Shown here one piece after another: positions 26,052 to 34,623 of a DNA stretch of 64,000 bases. The position numbers and the translations under genes were made by a program. The notes beneath the pieces are model-generated. The model was not told the DNA's origin. It saw only the letters and a program-made list of their open reading frames with translations, and did no database searches. How positions within the stretch are numbered: the stretch's first letter is position 1; every line of letters begins with the position of its first letter. Source of the DNA: Prochlorococcus marinus CUG1435 (GTDB taxonomy: Bacteria > Cyanobacteriota > Cyanobacteriia > PCC-6307 > Cyanobiaceae); NCBI GenBank assembly GCA_017644375.1, contig JAEPLP010000001.1, positions 1,410,001 through 1,474,000 on the forward strand, in the 5' to 3' direction.

Positions 26052-27107
26052 TTACTTTACAGCAGACCATACTTTTGTCATAAAAAAGGAATTTGATTTT
26101 ACATCTTTAAAACCTACTTCCTCAATTTTAGAATTTATATCCTCTTTTATGTAATCACAATAAAAAGGCTCATGAAAGGATTTATAGAAGTTTTCCATTA
26201 CGGATGTAAAGTCAGGTGAATCACTTATTTGAATTGAATCAGCTAAAACTAATATCCCACCAGGTTCAAGAACTCTAAAAAATTCATTTAATACTTTTGC
26301 TCTAATTGTTCTAGGTAATTCATGAAATAAGTAAACACAAGAAATGCATTGGAAACTATCATTTTCAAAAGGTAATTCTTCAGCATTACCTTTTATTAAC
26401 TGAATTAAATCTCCATCTAAATCTGAAATATATCTACTTGCCTCTTTTAAGTACGAATCAGATAAATCAATCCCTGTAATTTTTTCTTTTGGAAATGCGG
26501 CTCTTAATTGTTTTAATGTTCTTCCTGATCCTGTAGCCACATCAAGTATTTTTATATTACTTTTTTTTCTATCGCTAAAAAATTCAAGTCCTTCTTTTAT
26601 TGGCTTAATTATTCTTCTCCTCATTGAGTCAGCACTTCCATTGAAAAGTATCTCTACTTGTAGGTCATAAATGCTAGCTGAAAAATCTGATAAATAACCA
26701 TCTGTTTGATGATGAAAATTTCTCAAGTAATATTGAGGATAATTATCTTTATCTATCGATTTTGGAAGATCATCAAAGTTTTGTTTTCTGCGCCTATCCC
26801 AAGTATTAGGCATATCGAGCCAAATTTTAGGATATTGAGTTAGATATCTAAGCCATGGCTCGTCAAACAATAATTTTTTTGGATATATATTTTTTTCTGC
26901 ATCTTTCCAATCTTCTTCTCTTAAAATATCCATTGAATTTTGGATTTGCATTAGAAGTTCCTTATCTATATCAAAATTTTCAAGCTTCGAATCAGGAAGA
27001 ATAAAATTCATTAATCTTGAACTGATCTGCTTGTGAGCGAAACCTGCAATACTTTTGCTTTGTTGTAGCGTTTTATATGCAATTTTTGAAATAGATTCCC
27101 TAGCCAT
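26052..27107 (-). CDS. class I SAM-dependent methyltransferase, substrate unknown
   Basis: This 351-residue protein has an N-terminal region of about 150 residues. It contains WLDMPNTWDRRRKQNFDDLP and a conserved NFHHQTDGYLSDFSA. A Methyltransf_11-type Rossmann domain follows: motif I ILDVATGSGRTLKQL, then ITGIDLSDSYLKEASRY, and the post-motif FFRVLEPGGILVLADSIQ. The N-terminal extension is shared, as far as I recall, with cyanobacterial and algal relatives. The substrate cannot be deduced. It follows the glnA terminator, so it likely has its own promoter in 27108-27143. Confidence 0.82.
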   Translation of the reverse strand: MARESISKIAYKTLQQSKSIAGFAHKQISSRLMNFILPDSKLENFDIDKELLMQIQNSMDILREEDWKDAEKNIYPKKLLFDEPWLRYLTQYPKIWLDMPNTWDRRRKQNFDDLPKSIDKDNYPQYYLRNFHHQTDGYLSDFSASIYDLQVEILFNGSADSMRRRIIKPIKEGLEFFSDRKKSNIKILDVATGSGRTLKQLRAAFPKEKITGIDLSDSYLKEASRYISDLDGDLIQLIKGNAEELPFENDSFQCISCVYLFHELPRTIRAKVLNEFFRVLEPGGILVLADSIQISDSPDFTSVMENFYKSFHEPFYCDYIKEDINSKIEEVGFKDVKSNSFFMTKVWSAVK

Positions 27108-27135
27108 TTTTCAATTTATATATCTATATTCCAAC

Positions 27136-27184
27136 AAAAAAAAAATCAATTTGAGAATATTTTGTGATATTTCTCAAATTGATT
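27136..27184 (-). terminator. Rho-independent terminator of glnA
   Basis: AATCAATTTGAGAA (27144-27157) and TTCTCAAATTGATT (27171-27184) form a perfect 14-bp stem with a 13-base loop. On the minus strand the stem is followed by a run of T, ten in all from 27145 down to 27136 with two inside the stem. It lies 26 bases after the glnA stop and before the methyltransferase start, so it separates the two transcripts. It is the cleanest intrinsic terminator in the window. Confidence 0.9.
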
Positions 27185-27209
27185 AATTTAAAATAATGTG
27201 TTCTTTTAA

Positions 27210-28631
27210 CTATGCATCGTAATACATGAAAAATTCATGTGGATGAGGCCTTTGTCTTAGTTGTTGTACCTCTTCGTATTTTATATCGATAAAGTTATCA
27301 ATAAAATCTTCAGTAAATACTCCCCCAGCTAATAGATAATCCTTATCTGCTTTTAGCGCATTAAGTGAGTCATTTAGAGATGAAGGTACTGTATCAATTT
27401 TTGCAAGTTCATCAGCTGGAAGTTCAAATAAATCTACATCTACTCCATCACCAGGATCAATTTGGTTTTTAATTCCATCAATACCAGCAAGCATCATTAC
27501 AGAAAATGCTAAGTAAGGATTTGCAAGTGCGTCACCTGATCTGAATTCTAATCTTTTAGCTTTAGGGCTTGGACCTGTTAAAGGTATTCTTACTGCCGCT
27601 GATCTATTTCCCTCAGAATAAACTAGATTAACAGGTGCTTCGAATCCTGGAACCAATCGTTTATAGCTATTTGTAGTTGGGTTAGTAAATGCTAAGAATG
27701 ATGGAGCATGTTTAAGTATGCCTCCGATGTACCATCTTGCTGTTTGAGATAAATTTGCATATGCTCCTTCACCAAAAAATAGTGGCTGTCCACTCTTCCA
27801 TAAACTTTGGTGAACATGCATTCCGGTTCCGTTGTCATTAAAAACAGGCTTGGGCATAAATGTTGCAGTTTTTCCATATTTTTTTGCAACATTTCTGACA
27901 ACGTATTTATAAGTCATAACATTATCAGCAGCATTTATTAACGAATCAAATTTCATTCCAAGCTCGTGTTGACCGGCACCAGCAACTTCATGGTGATGTT
28001 TCTCTGTGGGGATACCTAATTCACCCATAAGAAGAAGCATCTCAGATCTGATATCTTGCGCAGTATCATTTGGAGCTACTGGAAAATACCCTTCTTTATA
28101 TTGTATTTTGTATCCTAAGTTCCCCCCTTCTTCAATTCTCCCTGTGTTCCATGGTGCTTCAATAGTATCTACACTATAAAAACAACCTCCTTCTTTAGAG
28201 TCATATCTAACATCATCAAATAAAAAGAATTCTGGTTCTGGTCCAAAAAATGCAGTATCTGCTATACCAGTTGAATCTAAATATTTTAATGCTTTTTGGG
28301 CTAAAGCTCTTGGACACCTATCATAAGGCTCCCCACTTCTTGGCTCTTGAATAGAGCAAATCATACTTAGGGTTTTATGTTTATAAAAAGGATCTATCCA
28401 AGCTGTACTTGCATCAGGCACCATTGACATATCAGAGGCATTAATTGCTTTCCAACCTCTTATTGATGAGCCATCAAATGCTAAGCCTTCTGTAAAAGAA
28501 TCCTCTTCTATCATGTCTGATGTAAGAGTTAAATGTTGCCATTTTCCATGAATATCAGTGAATTTTAAATCGATTAGTTCAATTCCTTCGTCTTTAATTT
28601 GACTTAAAACATCTTGAGGAGATTTAGACAT
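27210..28631 (-). CDS. glnA: glutamine synthetase type I
   Basis: GlnA assimilates ammonium into glutamine, feeding the GS-GOGAT cycle. From ATG 28631 the protein is 473 residues, the standard GSI length, beginning [16 protein letters not shown]. An upstream in-frame ATG (28688) would add 19 unlikely residues and run into the promoter. Family motifs include [14 protein letters not shown], the metal-site region [28 protein letters not shown] and [14 protein letters not shown]. The C-terminal [20 protein letters not shown] is also present. It is bounded by an NtcA-like promoter upstream and a strong terminator downstream. Confidence 0.97.
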   Translation of the reverse strand: MSKSPQDVLSQIKDEGIELIDLKFTDIHGKWQHLTLTSDMIEEDSFTEGLAFDGSSIRGWKAINASDMSMVPDASTAWIDPFYKHKTLSMICSIQEPRSGEPYDRCPRALAQKALKYLDSTGIADTAFFGPEPEFFLFDDVRYDSKEGGCFYSVDTIEAPWNTGRIEEGGNLGYKIQYKEGYFPVAPNDTAQDIRSEMLLLMGELGIPTEKHHHEVAGAGQHELGMKFDSLINAADNVMTYKYVVRNVAKKYGKTATFMPKPVFNDNGTGMHVHQSLWKSGQPLFFGEGAYANLSQTARWYIGGILKHAPSFLAFTNPTTNSYKRLVPGFEAPVNLVYSEGNRSAAVRIPLTGPSPKAKRLEFRSGDALANPYLAFSVMMLAGIDGIKNQIDPGDGVDVDLFELPADELAKIDTVPSSLNDSLNALKADKDYLLAGGVFTEDFIDNFIDIKYEEVQQLRQRPHPHEFFMYYDA

Positions 28632-28653
28632 AATTTTGTAATACCTATATATG

Positions 28654-28695
28654 AAATTAATAACTTGATGATTCTTGTTATGTATCAACGGTAAC
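28654..28695 (-). promoter_or_regulatory. NtcA-activated-type promoter of glnA
   Basis: On the minus strand, GTTACCGTTGATAC (28682-28695) matches the NtcA consensus GTA-N8-TAC with one mismatch. It is followed after 22 bases by TAATTT (28654-28659), matching the TAN3T -10 box. That site-to-box spacing is the one described for NtcA-activated class II promoters. glnA is a known NtcA target in cyanobacteria. The call is based on pattern only. Confidence 0.65.
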
Positions 28696-28790
28696 TTTTT
28701 TTAAGACTAGGTGTCTTCTTTTAGTGTTTCAAGTCAAAAGTTTAATAATTATTAACTTAAATATTTAAATTGAATGAATTTCTTTAAATA

Positions 28791-28813
28791 AATATCGCTT
28801 ATGTGGCGATATT
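28791..28813. repeat. 8-bp perfect inverted repeat between glnA and the aminotransferase
   Basis: AATATCGC (28791-28798) and GCGATATT (28806-28813) are perfect arms with a 7-base loop. The site lies 33 bases before the aminotransferase start. It has no T run after it, so it is more likely an operator or a 5' leader hairpin than a terminator. Its G/C content stands out from the surrounding A/T-rich spacer. Confidence 0.5.
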
Positions 28814-28845
28814 AGTTTAACTTAAAAGTAATTGAATGTAATGCT

Positions 28846-30030
28846 TTGACAGAAGCAAAACTTATTTCTACTTTAAATGAAGAGAATTTATCTCATTTCT
28901 CAAAGACTTATGTTCCCTCTAGACTTTTATTAGGTCCTGGTCCTTCAAACGCACATCCAGAAGTTCTAAATGCTCTTTCCTTAAATCCAATTGGTCATTT
29001 AGATGAAGCTTATATTTCATTGATGTCCGATGTTCAACAACTTTTAAGATATACCTGGCAATGTAATAATCGTATGACTCTTCCAATGAGTGGTACTGGA
29101 AGTGCAGCTATGGAAGCTTCAATAGCGAATTTTATAGAGGAAGGAGAAAAAATTCTTATCGCTAAAAAAGGATATTTTGGAGAAAGACTAGTTGATATGG
29201 CAACTAGATATAAAGCAGATGTATCTGTTATTGAAAAACCATGGGGTGAACCCTTTTCTTACGAAGAAATCAAGTATGAAATAGAGACTAAAAAACCAGC
29301 TATATTTGCTATAGTTCACGCCGAAACATCTAGTGGGGTTTTACAACCTCTTGATGGAATAGGTGATGTATGTAGAAAAAATAACTGCTTATTTTTAGTT
29401 GACGCAGTTACTTCCCTTGGCGCTCTAGAACTATTGATAGATAAATGGAAAATAGATTTAGCGTATAGTTGTAGCCAGAAAGGATTAAGTTGCCCGCCTG
29501 GATTAAGTCCTTTTACAATGAATGAGAGAGCTGAAGAAAAATTAAGTTCAAGAAAAACAAAAGTTCCCAACTGGTATTTAGATTTATCCCTTTTAAATAA
29601 ATATTGGGGTTCTGATCGCGTTTACCATCACACTGCTCCTGTAAATATGAATTTTGCTATTCGTGAAGGTTTACGATTAATAGCAAATGAAGGTTTAGAG
29701 AATGTTTGGCATAGGCATAATACTAATGCAAAGAAACTATGGAATGGTTTAGAAAGTCTAGGTATGGAATTACATGTATCAGCTGAGTATAGATTGCCAA
29801 CATTAACCACAGTTAAAATACCTCCAGCAGTTGATGGAGATGGTTTTAGAAATCATCTCTTAAGAAACTTCGGAATAGAAATAGGAAATGGACTTGGAGA
29901 ATTATCTGGTAAGGTTTGGCGTGTAGGACTAATGGGTTTTAATTCATCTGAAGAGAATGTTGATAGATTATTAAACCTTTTTGATACTGAACTAAAGAAA
30001 TTTACTATTTTTGAGTCCTCAACTTTTTGA
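28846..30030 (+). CDS. alanine/serine-glyoxylate aminotransferase (class V)
   Basis: This is a photorespiratory PLP enzyme converting glyoxylate to glycine with Ala or Ser as donor. The 394-residue protein shows SRLLLGPGPSNAHPEVLNAL at the start and a substrate region MTLPMSGTGSAAMEASIANF. The PLP-anchoring Asp lies in FLVDAVTSLGA and the PLP Lys in YSCSQKGLSCPPGLS. TTG 28846 is the start; ATGs just upstream (28836, 28841) meet stops at once. The last 26 bases overlap the convergent tadA. Expression next to glnA suggests nitrogen-linked control, which is inference. Confidence 0.9.
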   Translation: MTEAKLISTLNEENLSHFSKTYVPSRLLLGPGPSNAHPEVLNALSLNPIGHLDEAYISLMSDVQQLLRYTWQCNNRMTLPMSGTGSAAMEASIANFIEEGEKILIAKKGYFGERLVDMATRYKADVSVIEKPWGEPFSYEEIKYEIETKKPAIFAIVHAETSSGVLQPLDGIGDVCRKNNCLFLVDAVTSLGALELLIDKWKIDLAYSCSQKGLSCPPGLSPFTMNERAEEKLSSRKTKVPNWYLDLSLLNKYWGSDRVYHHTAPVNMNFAIREGLRLIANEGLENVWHRHNTNAKKLWNGLESLGMELHVSAEYRLPTLTTVKIPPAVDGDGFRNHLLRNFGIEIGNGLGELSGKVWRVGLMGFNSSEENVDRLLNLFDTELKKFTIFESSTF

Positions 30031-30520
30031 ACCAAATCTGTAATATTTGACTGCATTCATCTTCTAAAATGCCTCCAATTATTTCCATTTTGTGATGTGC
30101 ACTTTCATGTTTAGATAGGTCAATTGAGCCACCCAATCCACCTCTTTTCTTATCGTAAGCCCCAAAAATAACTTTACCCATCCGAGCTTGAATAAGAGCA
30201 GAGGAACACATAGTACAAGGTTCTAAATTTGTGATAATAGTACATTCATTAAATCTCCAATCATTTTTTATTAGAGATGCCTGCCTAAGTGCCATTATCT
30301 CAGCATGACCTAATGGGTCTTTATTTATATTCCTCCTGTTAACCCCTCTCCCGATACATCTTCCTCTCTCATCTAAAATTATTGAACAGATTGGCAGTTC
30401 AACTTTACCAATTTCCTTCGATCTTCTTAATATCGATTTCATCCACATAGTGTATTTTAAATTATTTGTTTCTATTCGTTGATCATTATTACTATTTCCA
30501 TTTTCAAAAATATTTCTCAT
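30005..30520 (-). CDS. tadA: tRNA-specific adenosine deaminase
   Basis: TadA converts A34 to inosine in tRNA-Arg(ACG). The 171-residue protein carries the deaminase zinc and catalytic motifs: GHAEIMALRQAS (HAE) and LEPCTMCSSALIQARMGKV (PCxxC). The closing AYDKKRGGLGGSIDLSKH is also typical. An N-terminal extension of about 25 residues rich in Asn precedes the usual start of the fold, so a later start is possible. It is divergent from the decarboxylase gene across 43 bases. Confidence 0.9.
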   Translation of the reverse strand: MRNIFENGNSNNDQRIETNNLKYTMWMKSILRRSKEIGKVELPICSIILDERGRCIGRGVNRRNINKDPLGHAEIMALRQASLIKNDWRFNECTIITNLEPCTMCSSALIQARMGKVIFGAYDKKRGGLGGSIDLSKHESAHHKMEIIGGILEDECSQILQIWFKKLRTQK

Positions 30521-30563
30521 TTACCAATATTGAGAATAGAATTATTAATAGATATCTTATCTG

Positions 30564-31949
30564 ATGGCTGAAGATTTAATTAATAATAAAGATATATATT
30601 TCCCATCATATTTAGGGACTAATGACAAATTGATTACTCTTCTCAATAGGGCAAGTAAAACTCTTTGTGACTGGTTCTCCAAAGCTGATAAAAATGGTCC
30701 TTTACCTTTTGATGATAGTTTTAAATGCATTATGCCTGCGGAAGATGGTAACTCTGTAGAAGATTTGTTTTCTGAGATTGAATCTCTTTTGAATAATTCA
30801 TTTAATCCTGTTCATCCTGGCTCACTAGCTCACCTTGATCCCCCCCCTTTAATTTTCTCTATTTTGGGAGATTTAATTGCTGCTAGTTTAAATAATAATC
30901 TTCTCGCTTACGAGTTATCACCAAGTGTAACTTTGCTTGAAGAATCATTATGCAAATGGTTTGCAAAGAGAATAGGGTTTAATGATTTCTCAGGAGGTAT
31001 AGCTGCTAGCGGTGGTACTTTAAGTAATCTGAATGCACTTATAGCAGCTAGAAATAATGCAGGATTAGGTACAAATCCTAATTCTGTATTACTTGTTAGT
31101 GAAGATGCTCATTCTTCTTTCATTAAATGTATGAGAGTAATGGGTCTTGATGCTACTAATCTTGTGAGGATTAAAACTGATAATCAAGGTCGTATGGATA
31201 TAAATAATCTCAGAAAGTCTTTAGATAAATGTTTAACAGAAAATAAAAAAATATTTGCTATTGTTGCCACCCTTGGGACAACTGTAAGAGGAGCCATTGA
31301 TCCTATTAAGGAAATAAGTGAAATCTGTAAAAAAAGAAACATATGGCTACATATTGATGGCTCAATTGGAGGTATTTTTGCCATAAATTCTTTTCCAATA
31401 GAAGGTTTAAATAATATTAATAGGGCTAATTCGATAACGATAAATCCACAAAAGATTATTGGAATAACAAAGACATCATCTTTGTTATTAGTTTCAAATA
31501 TGACTACTTTAGAAAATACTTTTAATACTGGACTACCATACATATCATCTAAAGAAAATATTATAAATAGAGGAGAAATAGGCATACAAGGTTCTAGACC
31601 TGCAGAGGTTATAAAACTATGGCTAGGTTTACGTTTTTTAGGTCTTAATGGAATAGAAAATATATTAAAATCATCAATTAAGAGAAAAGATTTTTTTATA
31701 AAAAATATTAGTAAAAATAAATTTGATATATATTCAGGTCCTCTGCATATCGTTTCATTCTTACCAAAGGAACTTGAGCCAAAAGACTCTGATGCCTGGA
31801 CTCAAACTAAAGTTAATGAACTAATGAAAAATAATTTTATGCTTTCAAGACCAAAATTTAAAGGTAAATATTTTTTAAGGGTTGTCATGGGAAACTACAA
31901 TACAAAAGAATCTCATATTAAAGAACTTTTGAGACTTTTAGAAGCTTAA
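30564..31949 (+). CDS. group II PLP-dependent decarboxylase, atypical active site
   Basis: This 461-residue fold-type I enzyme is of the aromatic/diaminobutyrate/glutamate decarboxylase family. It shows NPVHPGSLAHLDPPPL near the start, the PLP-ring-stacking His183 in SEDAHSSF and the Asp in WLHIDGSIGGIF (263-267). The Schiff-base Lys297 lies in SITINPQKIIGITK. The residue before that Lys is Gln296 where the family normally has His. The substrate is not predictable, and aspartate, diaminobutyrate or sulfinoalanine types are all conceivable. A 45-residue membrane peptide gene follows after three bases. Confidence 0.85.
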   Translation: MAEDLINNKDIYFPSYLGTNDKLITLLNRASKTLCDWFSKADKNGPLPFDDSFKCIMPAEDGNSVEDLFSEIESLLNNSFNPVHPGSLAHLDPPPLIFSILGDLIAASLNNNLLAYELSPSVTLLEESLCKWFAKRIGFNDFSGGIAASGGTLSNLNALIAARNNAGLGTNPNSVLLVSEDAHSSFIKCMRVMGLDATNLVRIKTDNQGRMDINNLRKSLDKCLTENKKIFAIVATLGTTVRGAIDPIKEISEICKKRNIWLHIDGSIGGIFAINSFPIEGLNNINRANSITINPQKIIGITKTSSLLLVSNMTTLENTFNTGLPYISSKENIINRGEIGIQGSRPAEVIKLWLGLRFLGLNGIENILKSSIKRKDFFIKNISKNKFDIYSGPLHIVSFLPKELEPKDSDAWTQTKVNELMKNNFMLSRPKFKGKYFLRVVMGNYNTKESHIKELLRLLEA

Positions 31950-31952
31950 CTA

Positions 31953-32090
31953 ATGAATATGGGTAGACCAAAAATTATTGCAATAGTAACAGGGTTTATA
32001 TCTATAGTTATTTGTATTGCTTACTTACTTTTAATAACTATCTTTGATTTCAGAACTTATCTAAATGATCAATTATCAAACCTTACTTAG
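31953..32090 (+). CDS. 45-residue single-helix membrane peptide
   Basis: ATG 31953 opens MNMGRPKIIAIVTGFISIVI, continuing through CIAYLLLITIFDFRTYLNDQ to a TAG at 32088. It has one hydrophobic helix (about residues 8-31) with basic residues before it, and a polar C-terminal tail. I do not recognise a family. The 3-base gap after the decarboxylase stop suggests translational coupling, and its last 8 bases overlap the convergent GTPase gene. No Shine-Dalgarno beyond the upstream gene end is visible. Confidence 0.55.
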   Translation: MNMGRPKIIAIVTGFISIVICIAYLLLITIFDFRTYLNDQLSNLT

Positions 32091-33579
32091 GAAATGGAGG
32101 CAAACTTTTATTTGTAAAATACTTTCTTATCTCAATTTTTGAAATAGCTTCTTTAACGAAGTTATTTAAAATGTCCTCTCTCTTACTTATACTGTAGATC
32201 CTATCTACAACCTCTTGAATTCCTCCATCTCCCCAATCTTGTCCATTTTTAAAATATTCAATTAAACTTAGACCTACTATTTTTATTAACCATCCTGCTG
32301 TAATTGATTGTATTGATTTAGATATTATCATTTTAGTCAAACTTGTAGCTAAAGCAGGAGAAAGAATGGCGAGGCCACCTTTTAGTATTCCTTGTTTAGC
32401 CAAAACGCTTAGCAATGATTTTGATAAATCTTTTGCATCTTTTTTAGTAAGTTTTATTTCATAAATTTTTGATAATTCCATTATCATTTGAAGGTTAACC
32501 GAGGTGGTAGTAAGAAAATCAACCGCTGGAAGTGGATTAACTAGGATTACTCCTCCTGTTACCCACATATATTTATTAATCACTTTATTTGACATTAAAT
32601 ATCTTTGTTCTTGTACGAAATTTTTACTTTTAATACCTAACTTATTTGAGCGAAAAAGAATATTATCTGCCAATAACTCTTCTCCATTATTATCGAGCGT
32701 TTCAATTATTTCTTTAAACAAACTTCCTACCTCGGGAACTAAATTTAAAGTATTTGAGTTTATATAAGGAGATTGTTTAGGTATTGCAACAGTTTTAACA
32801 ACTGAAATTTTACTTTTTCTAGCTGAAGTTATAGAAATTATATTTTCTTTGATGAGGTTATTTTCTTCTTTAGTCCTTAAATCACATTTATTTAGCACTA
32901 TTATTATTTTTTTTCCTATCTTCAATAATTCTTTAATTAAATAATTTTCGTATTTATTTATGTCCTGATCTAGCACAAAGAGAATTAAGTCAGAATTTGA
33001 TGCTTGTAAAATTGTTTCTTTTTCTCTTTCTTCGCCTAACTTTGAAGGTTCGAATAATCCTGGGGTATCAATTATATTAATGTTTCTTTTTAAGATTGGG
33101 ATACGAATTTTATAGCTATTAATTTGCTTTGTTGTCCCAATTTTTGCTGAAGTTTGCCCTACAATATTTTTTAATAAAGATCTTGCTATTGATGTTTTTC
33201 CTGAGGAACCAGCTCCAAAAAGAGTAACTTGATAATCTCCTGTTTTTAGTTGTGACTCTAGTTTATTTTTTTGGTAATTTAACAATTCAACTTTTACTTT
33301 ATCGTTAATTTTTTTGTTTATATTCTCGATCCCTTCCAAACTTATCTTGGCAGCACCGTATGTATTTTTGAATGAAAGTCTATTCTTTTTATTTTTATAT
33401 ATAACTTTATAAACTATTTTTTTAAATAATTTTTTATCATAATTAAAAAAGATATACATAATTGTTATTAAAAATAAAAGCGTATAAATATTTACTACTC
33501 TTATGAATATGACAAATAAAATATATAAACACAAAATCAATATAAAATATTTTAAAAACTTTATTTTCAAGTAATTCAT
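32083..33579 (-). CDS. membrane-anchored Era/YcjX-like GTPase with DUF697 domain
   Basis: This 498-residue protein has two N-terminal membrane helices (about 10-45), then a TRAFAC GTPase domain. Its P-loop is FGAGSSGKTS (121-130), G3 is IDTPGLFEP and G4 is VLNKCDLR. The C-terminal half carries hydrophobic and helical DUF697-like segments (GGVILVNPLPAVDFLTTTSV). Cyanobacterial proteins of this type are uncharacterised and may act in membrane remodelling. It is last in the pyk-ABC-bioY-lspA-GTPase run and abuts lspA. Its sequence is notably Lys/Ile/Asn-rich. Confidence 0.83.
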   Translation of the reverse strand: MNYLKIKFLKYFILILCLYILFVIFIRVVNIYTLLFLITIMYIFFNYDKKLFKKIVYKVIYKNKKNRLSFKNTYGAAKISLEGIENINKKINDKVKVELLNYQKNKLESQLKTGDYQVTLFGAGSSGKTSIARSLLKNIVGQTSAKIGTTKQINSYKIRIPILKRNINIIDTPGLFEPSKLGEEREKETILQASNSDLILFVLDQDINKYENYLIKELLKIGKKIIIVLNKCDLRTKEENNLIKENIISITSARKSKISVVKTVAIPKQSPYINSNTLNLVPEVGSLFKEIIETLDNNGEELLADNILFRSNKLGIKSKNFVQEQRYLMSNKVINKYMWVTGGVILVNPLPAVDFLTTTSVNLQMIMELSKIYEIKLTKKDAKDLSKSLLSVLAKQGILKGGLAILSPALATSLTKMIISKSIQSITAGWLIKIVGLSLIEYFKNGQDWGDGGIQEVVDRIYSISKREDILNNFVKEAISKIEIRKYFTNKSLPPFPK

Positions 33580-33580
33580 A

Positions 33581-34039
33581 TTATCTTTTATTTTTAAAAA
33601 TGCTATAAAGTAAAAGAATAAAACCGATATTTATAGATATATCAGCAAAGTTAAAAACTGGAAAATTTATAATATTTAAATTTATAAAGTCAATTACAAA
33701 ACCCTTTAATATTCTATCCATTCCATTACCAATAGTACCGCCAAGAATTAAGCTATAGGAATAATAGTCAATTGAATTTAATTTGTTTTTTCTTAACATT
33801 AAATAAATTAGTAATATTGAAAAAATAATACTAATTACAGATAAAAATATTCTACTACCACTTAATATGTTAAATGCTGCACCGTAATTTTTTACAAGGT
33901 CTAATCTAAAAAAAATAAATTCTTTATTTATAAATAAATTATAGTTATAAAAAATTAAATATTTTGTTAATTGATCTATTAACAAAATAAAAATACTTAA
34001 AGAAAAAAAATATAATTTTGTTTGTATTTTATTATTCAT
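33581..34039 (-). CDS. lspA: lipoprotein signal peptidase (signal peptidase II)
   Basis: LspA cleaves the signal peptide from diacylglyceryl-modified prolipoproteins in the membrane. The 152-residue protein has four membrane helices. Its conserved blocks are IDQLTKYLIF, LVKNYGAAFNILSG, and the catalytic Asp pair in GGTIGNGMDRILKGFVIDFIN and FNFADISINIG. The start ATG overlaps the end of bioY by one base. The gene is very AT-rich. Confidence 0.92.
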   Translation of the reverse strand: MNNKIQTKLYFFSLSIFILLIDQLTKYLIFYNYNLFINKEFIFFRLDLVKNYGAAFNILSGSRIFLSVISIIFSILLIYLMLRKNKLNSIDYYSYSLILGGTIGNGMDRILKGFVIDFINLNIINFPVFNFADISINIGFILLLYSIFKNKR

Positions 34040-34608
34040 TATTTACTGTATTTTAAACGATTAATAGGTTTGATAAGAATTAGTAGTGGAAAAAGCATTA
34101 GAAAATGATATCCAATTTTACCTACTGAGTATTTCCCTAAATTATATAAAAATATATTAAATTTACTGTAAAATATAACCTGTATAAAATTATAAAATAT
34201 TCCAGTTAAATGCATAGCGCATATTGCTATTAATCCTTTTTTTAAAAAGTTACCAATACTTATTTTATTTCTTGTATTTAAATTATCAATTATTTTTATT
34301 AATGGATATGTACCTAATAAATAACCAAAATTTGGAGTAAGTAGATATCCTATTGAACCTCCTTGATGAAAGACCGGAGATATAAATAATCCTAAAAGAA
34401 TATATATAGAAAATGCTGTGAAAACAACTTTTTTATGGAATATAATTGTTAGTAATATTATTGTTGGAATTTGCCATGTGAGGGGCATTTCAAAGCTATT
34501 ACTAGTTTTATGGATAAATTGTATTGGAATATAAACAGGGAGCATTGTTGCTATTACTAGTGATTGAAGACTTATTAGTATCTCTACAAATTTATATAAT
34601 TTGAGCAT
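34039..34608 (-). CDS. bioY: BioY-family biotin transporter component
   Basis: BioY is the substrate-binding S component of ECF biotin transporters. The 189-residue protein has about six hydrophobic segments and the diagnostic SPVFHQGGSIGYLLTPNFGY block (about residues 77-96). It has an N-terminal MPLTWQIPTIILLTII in the region where BioY proteins carry their PVT/PxTxQ motif. ECF energising subunits are not in the window. It overlaps lspA by one base and lies 15 bases after the ABC permease gene. Confidence 0.8.
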   Translation of the reverse strand: MLKLYKFVEILISLQSLVIATMLPVYIPIQFIHKTSNSFEMPLTWQIPTIILLTIIFHKKVVFTAFSIYILLGLFISPVFHQGGSIGYLLTPNFGYLLGTYPLIKIIDNLNTRNKISIGNFLKKGLIAICAMHLTGIFYNFIQVIFYSKFNIFLYNLGKYSVGKIGYHFLMLFPLLILIKPINRLKYSK

Positions 34609-34623
34609 GAATATAAATTTAAT

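Noticed and set aside
28632-28660. Glutamine riboswitch (glnA RNA motif) before glnA
   Set aside because: The leader is short and A/T-rich, and I find none of the conserved G/C-rich blocks of that motif.
28632-28688. Upstream ATG (28688) giving a 492-residue GlnA
   Set aside because: The extra 19 residues are not in the GSI family, and the NtcA-like site and -10 lie in this stretch.
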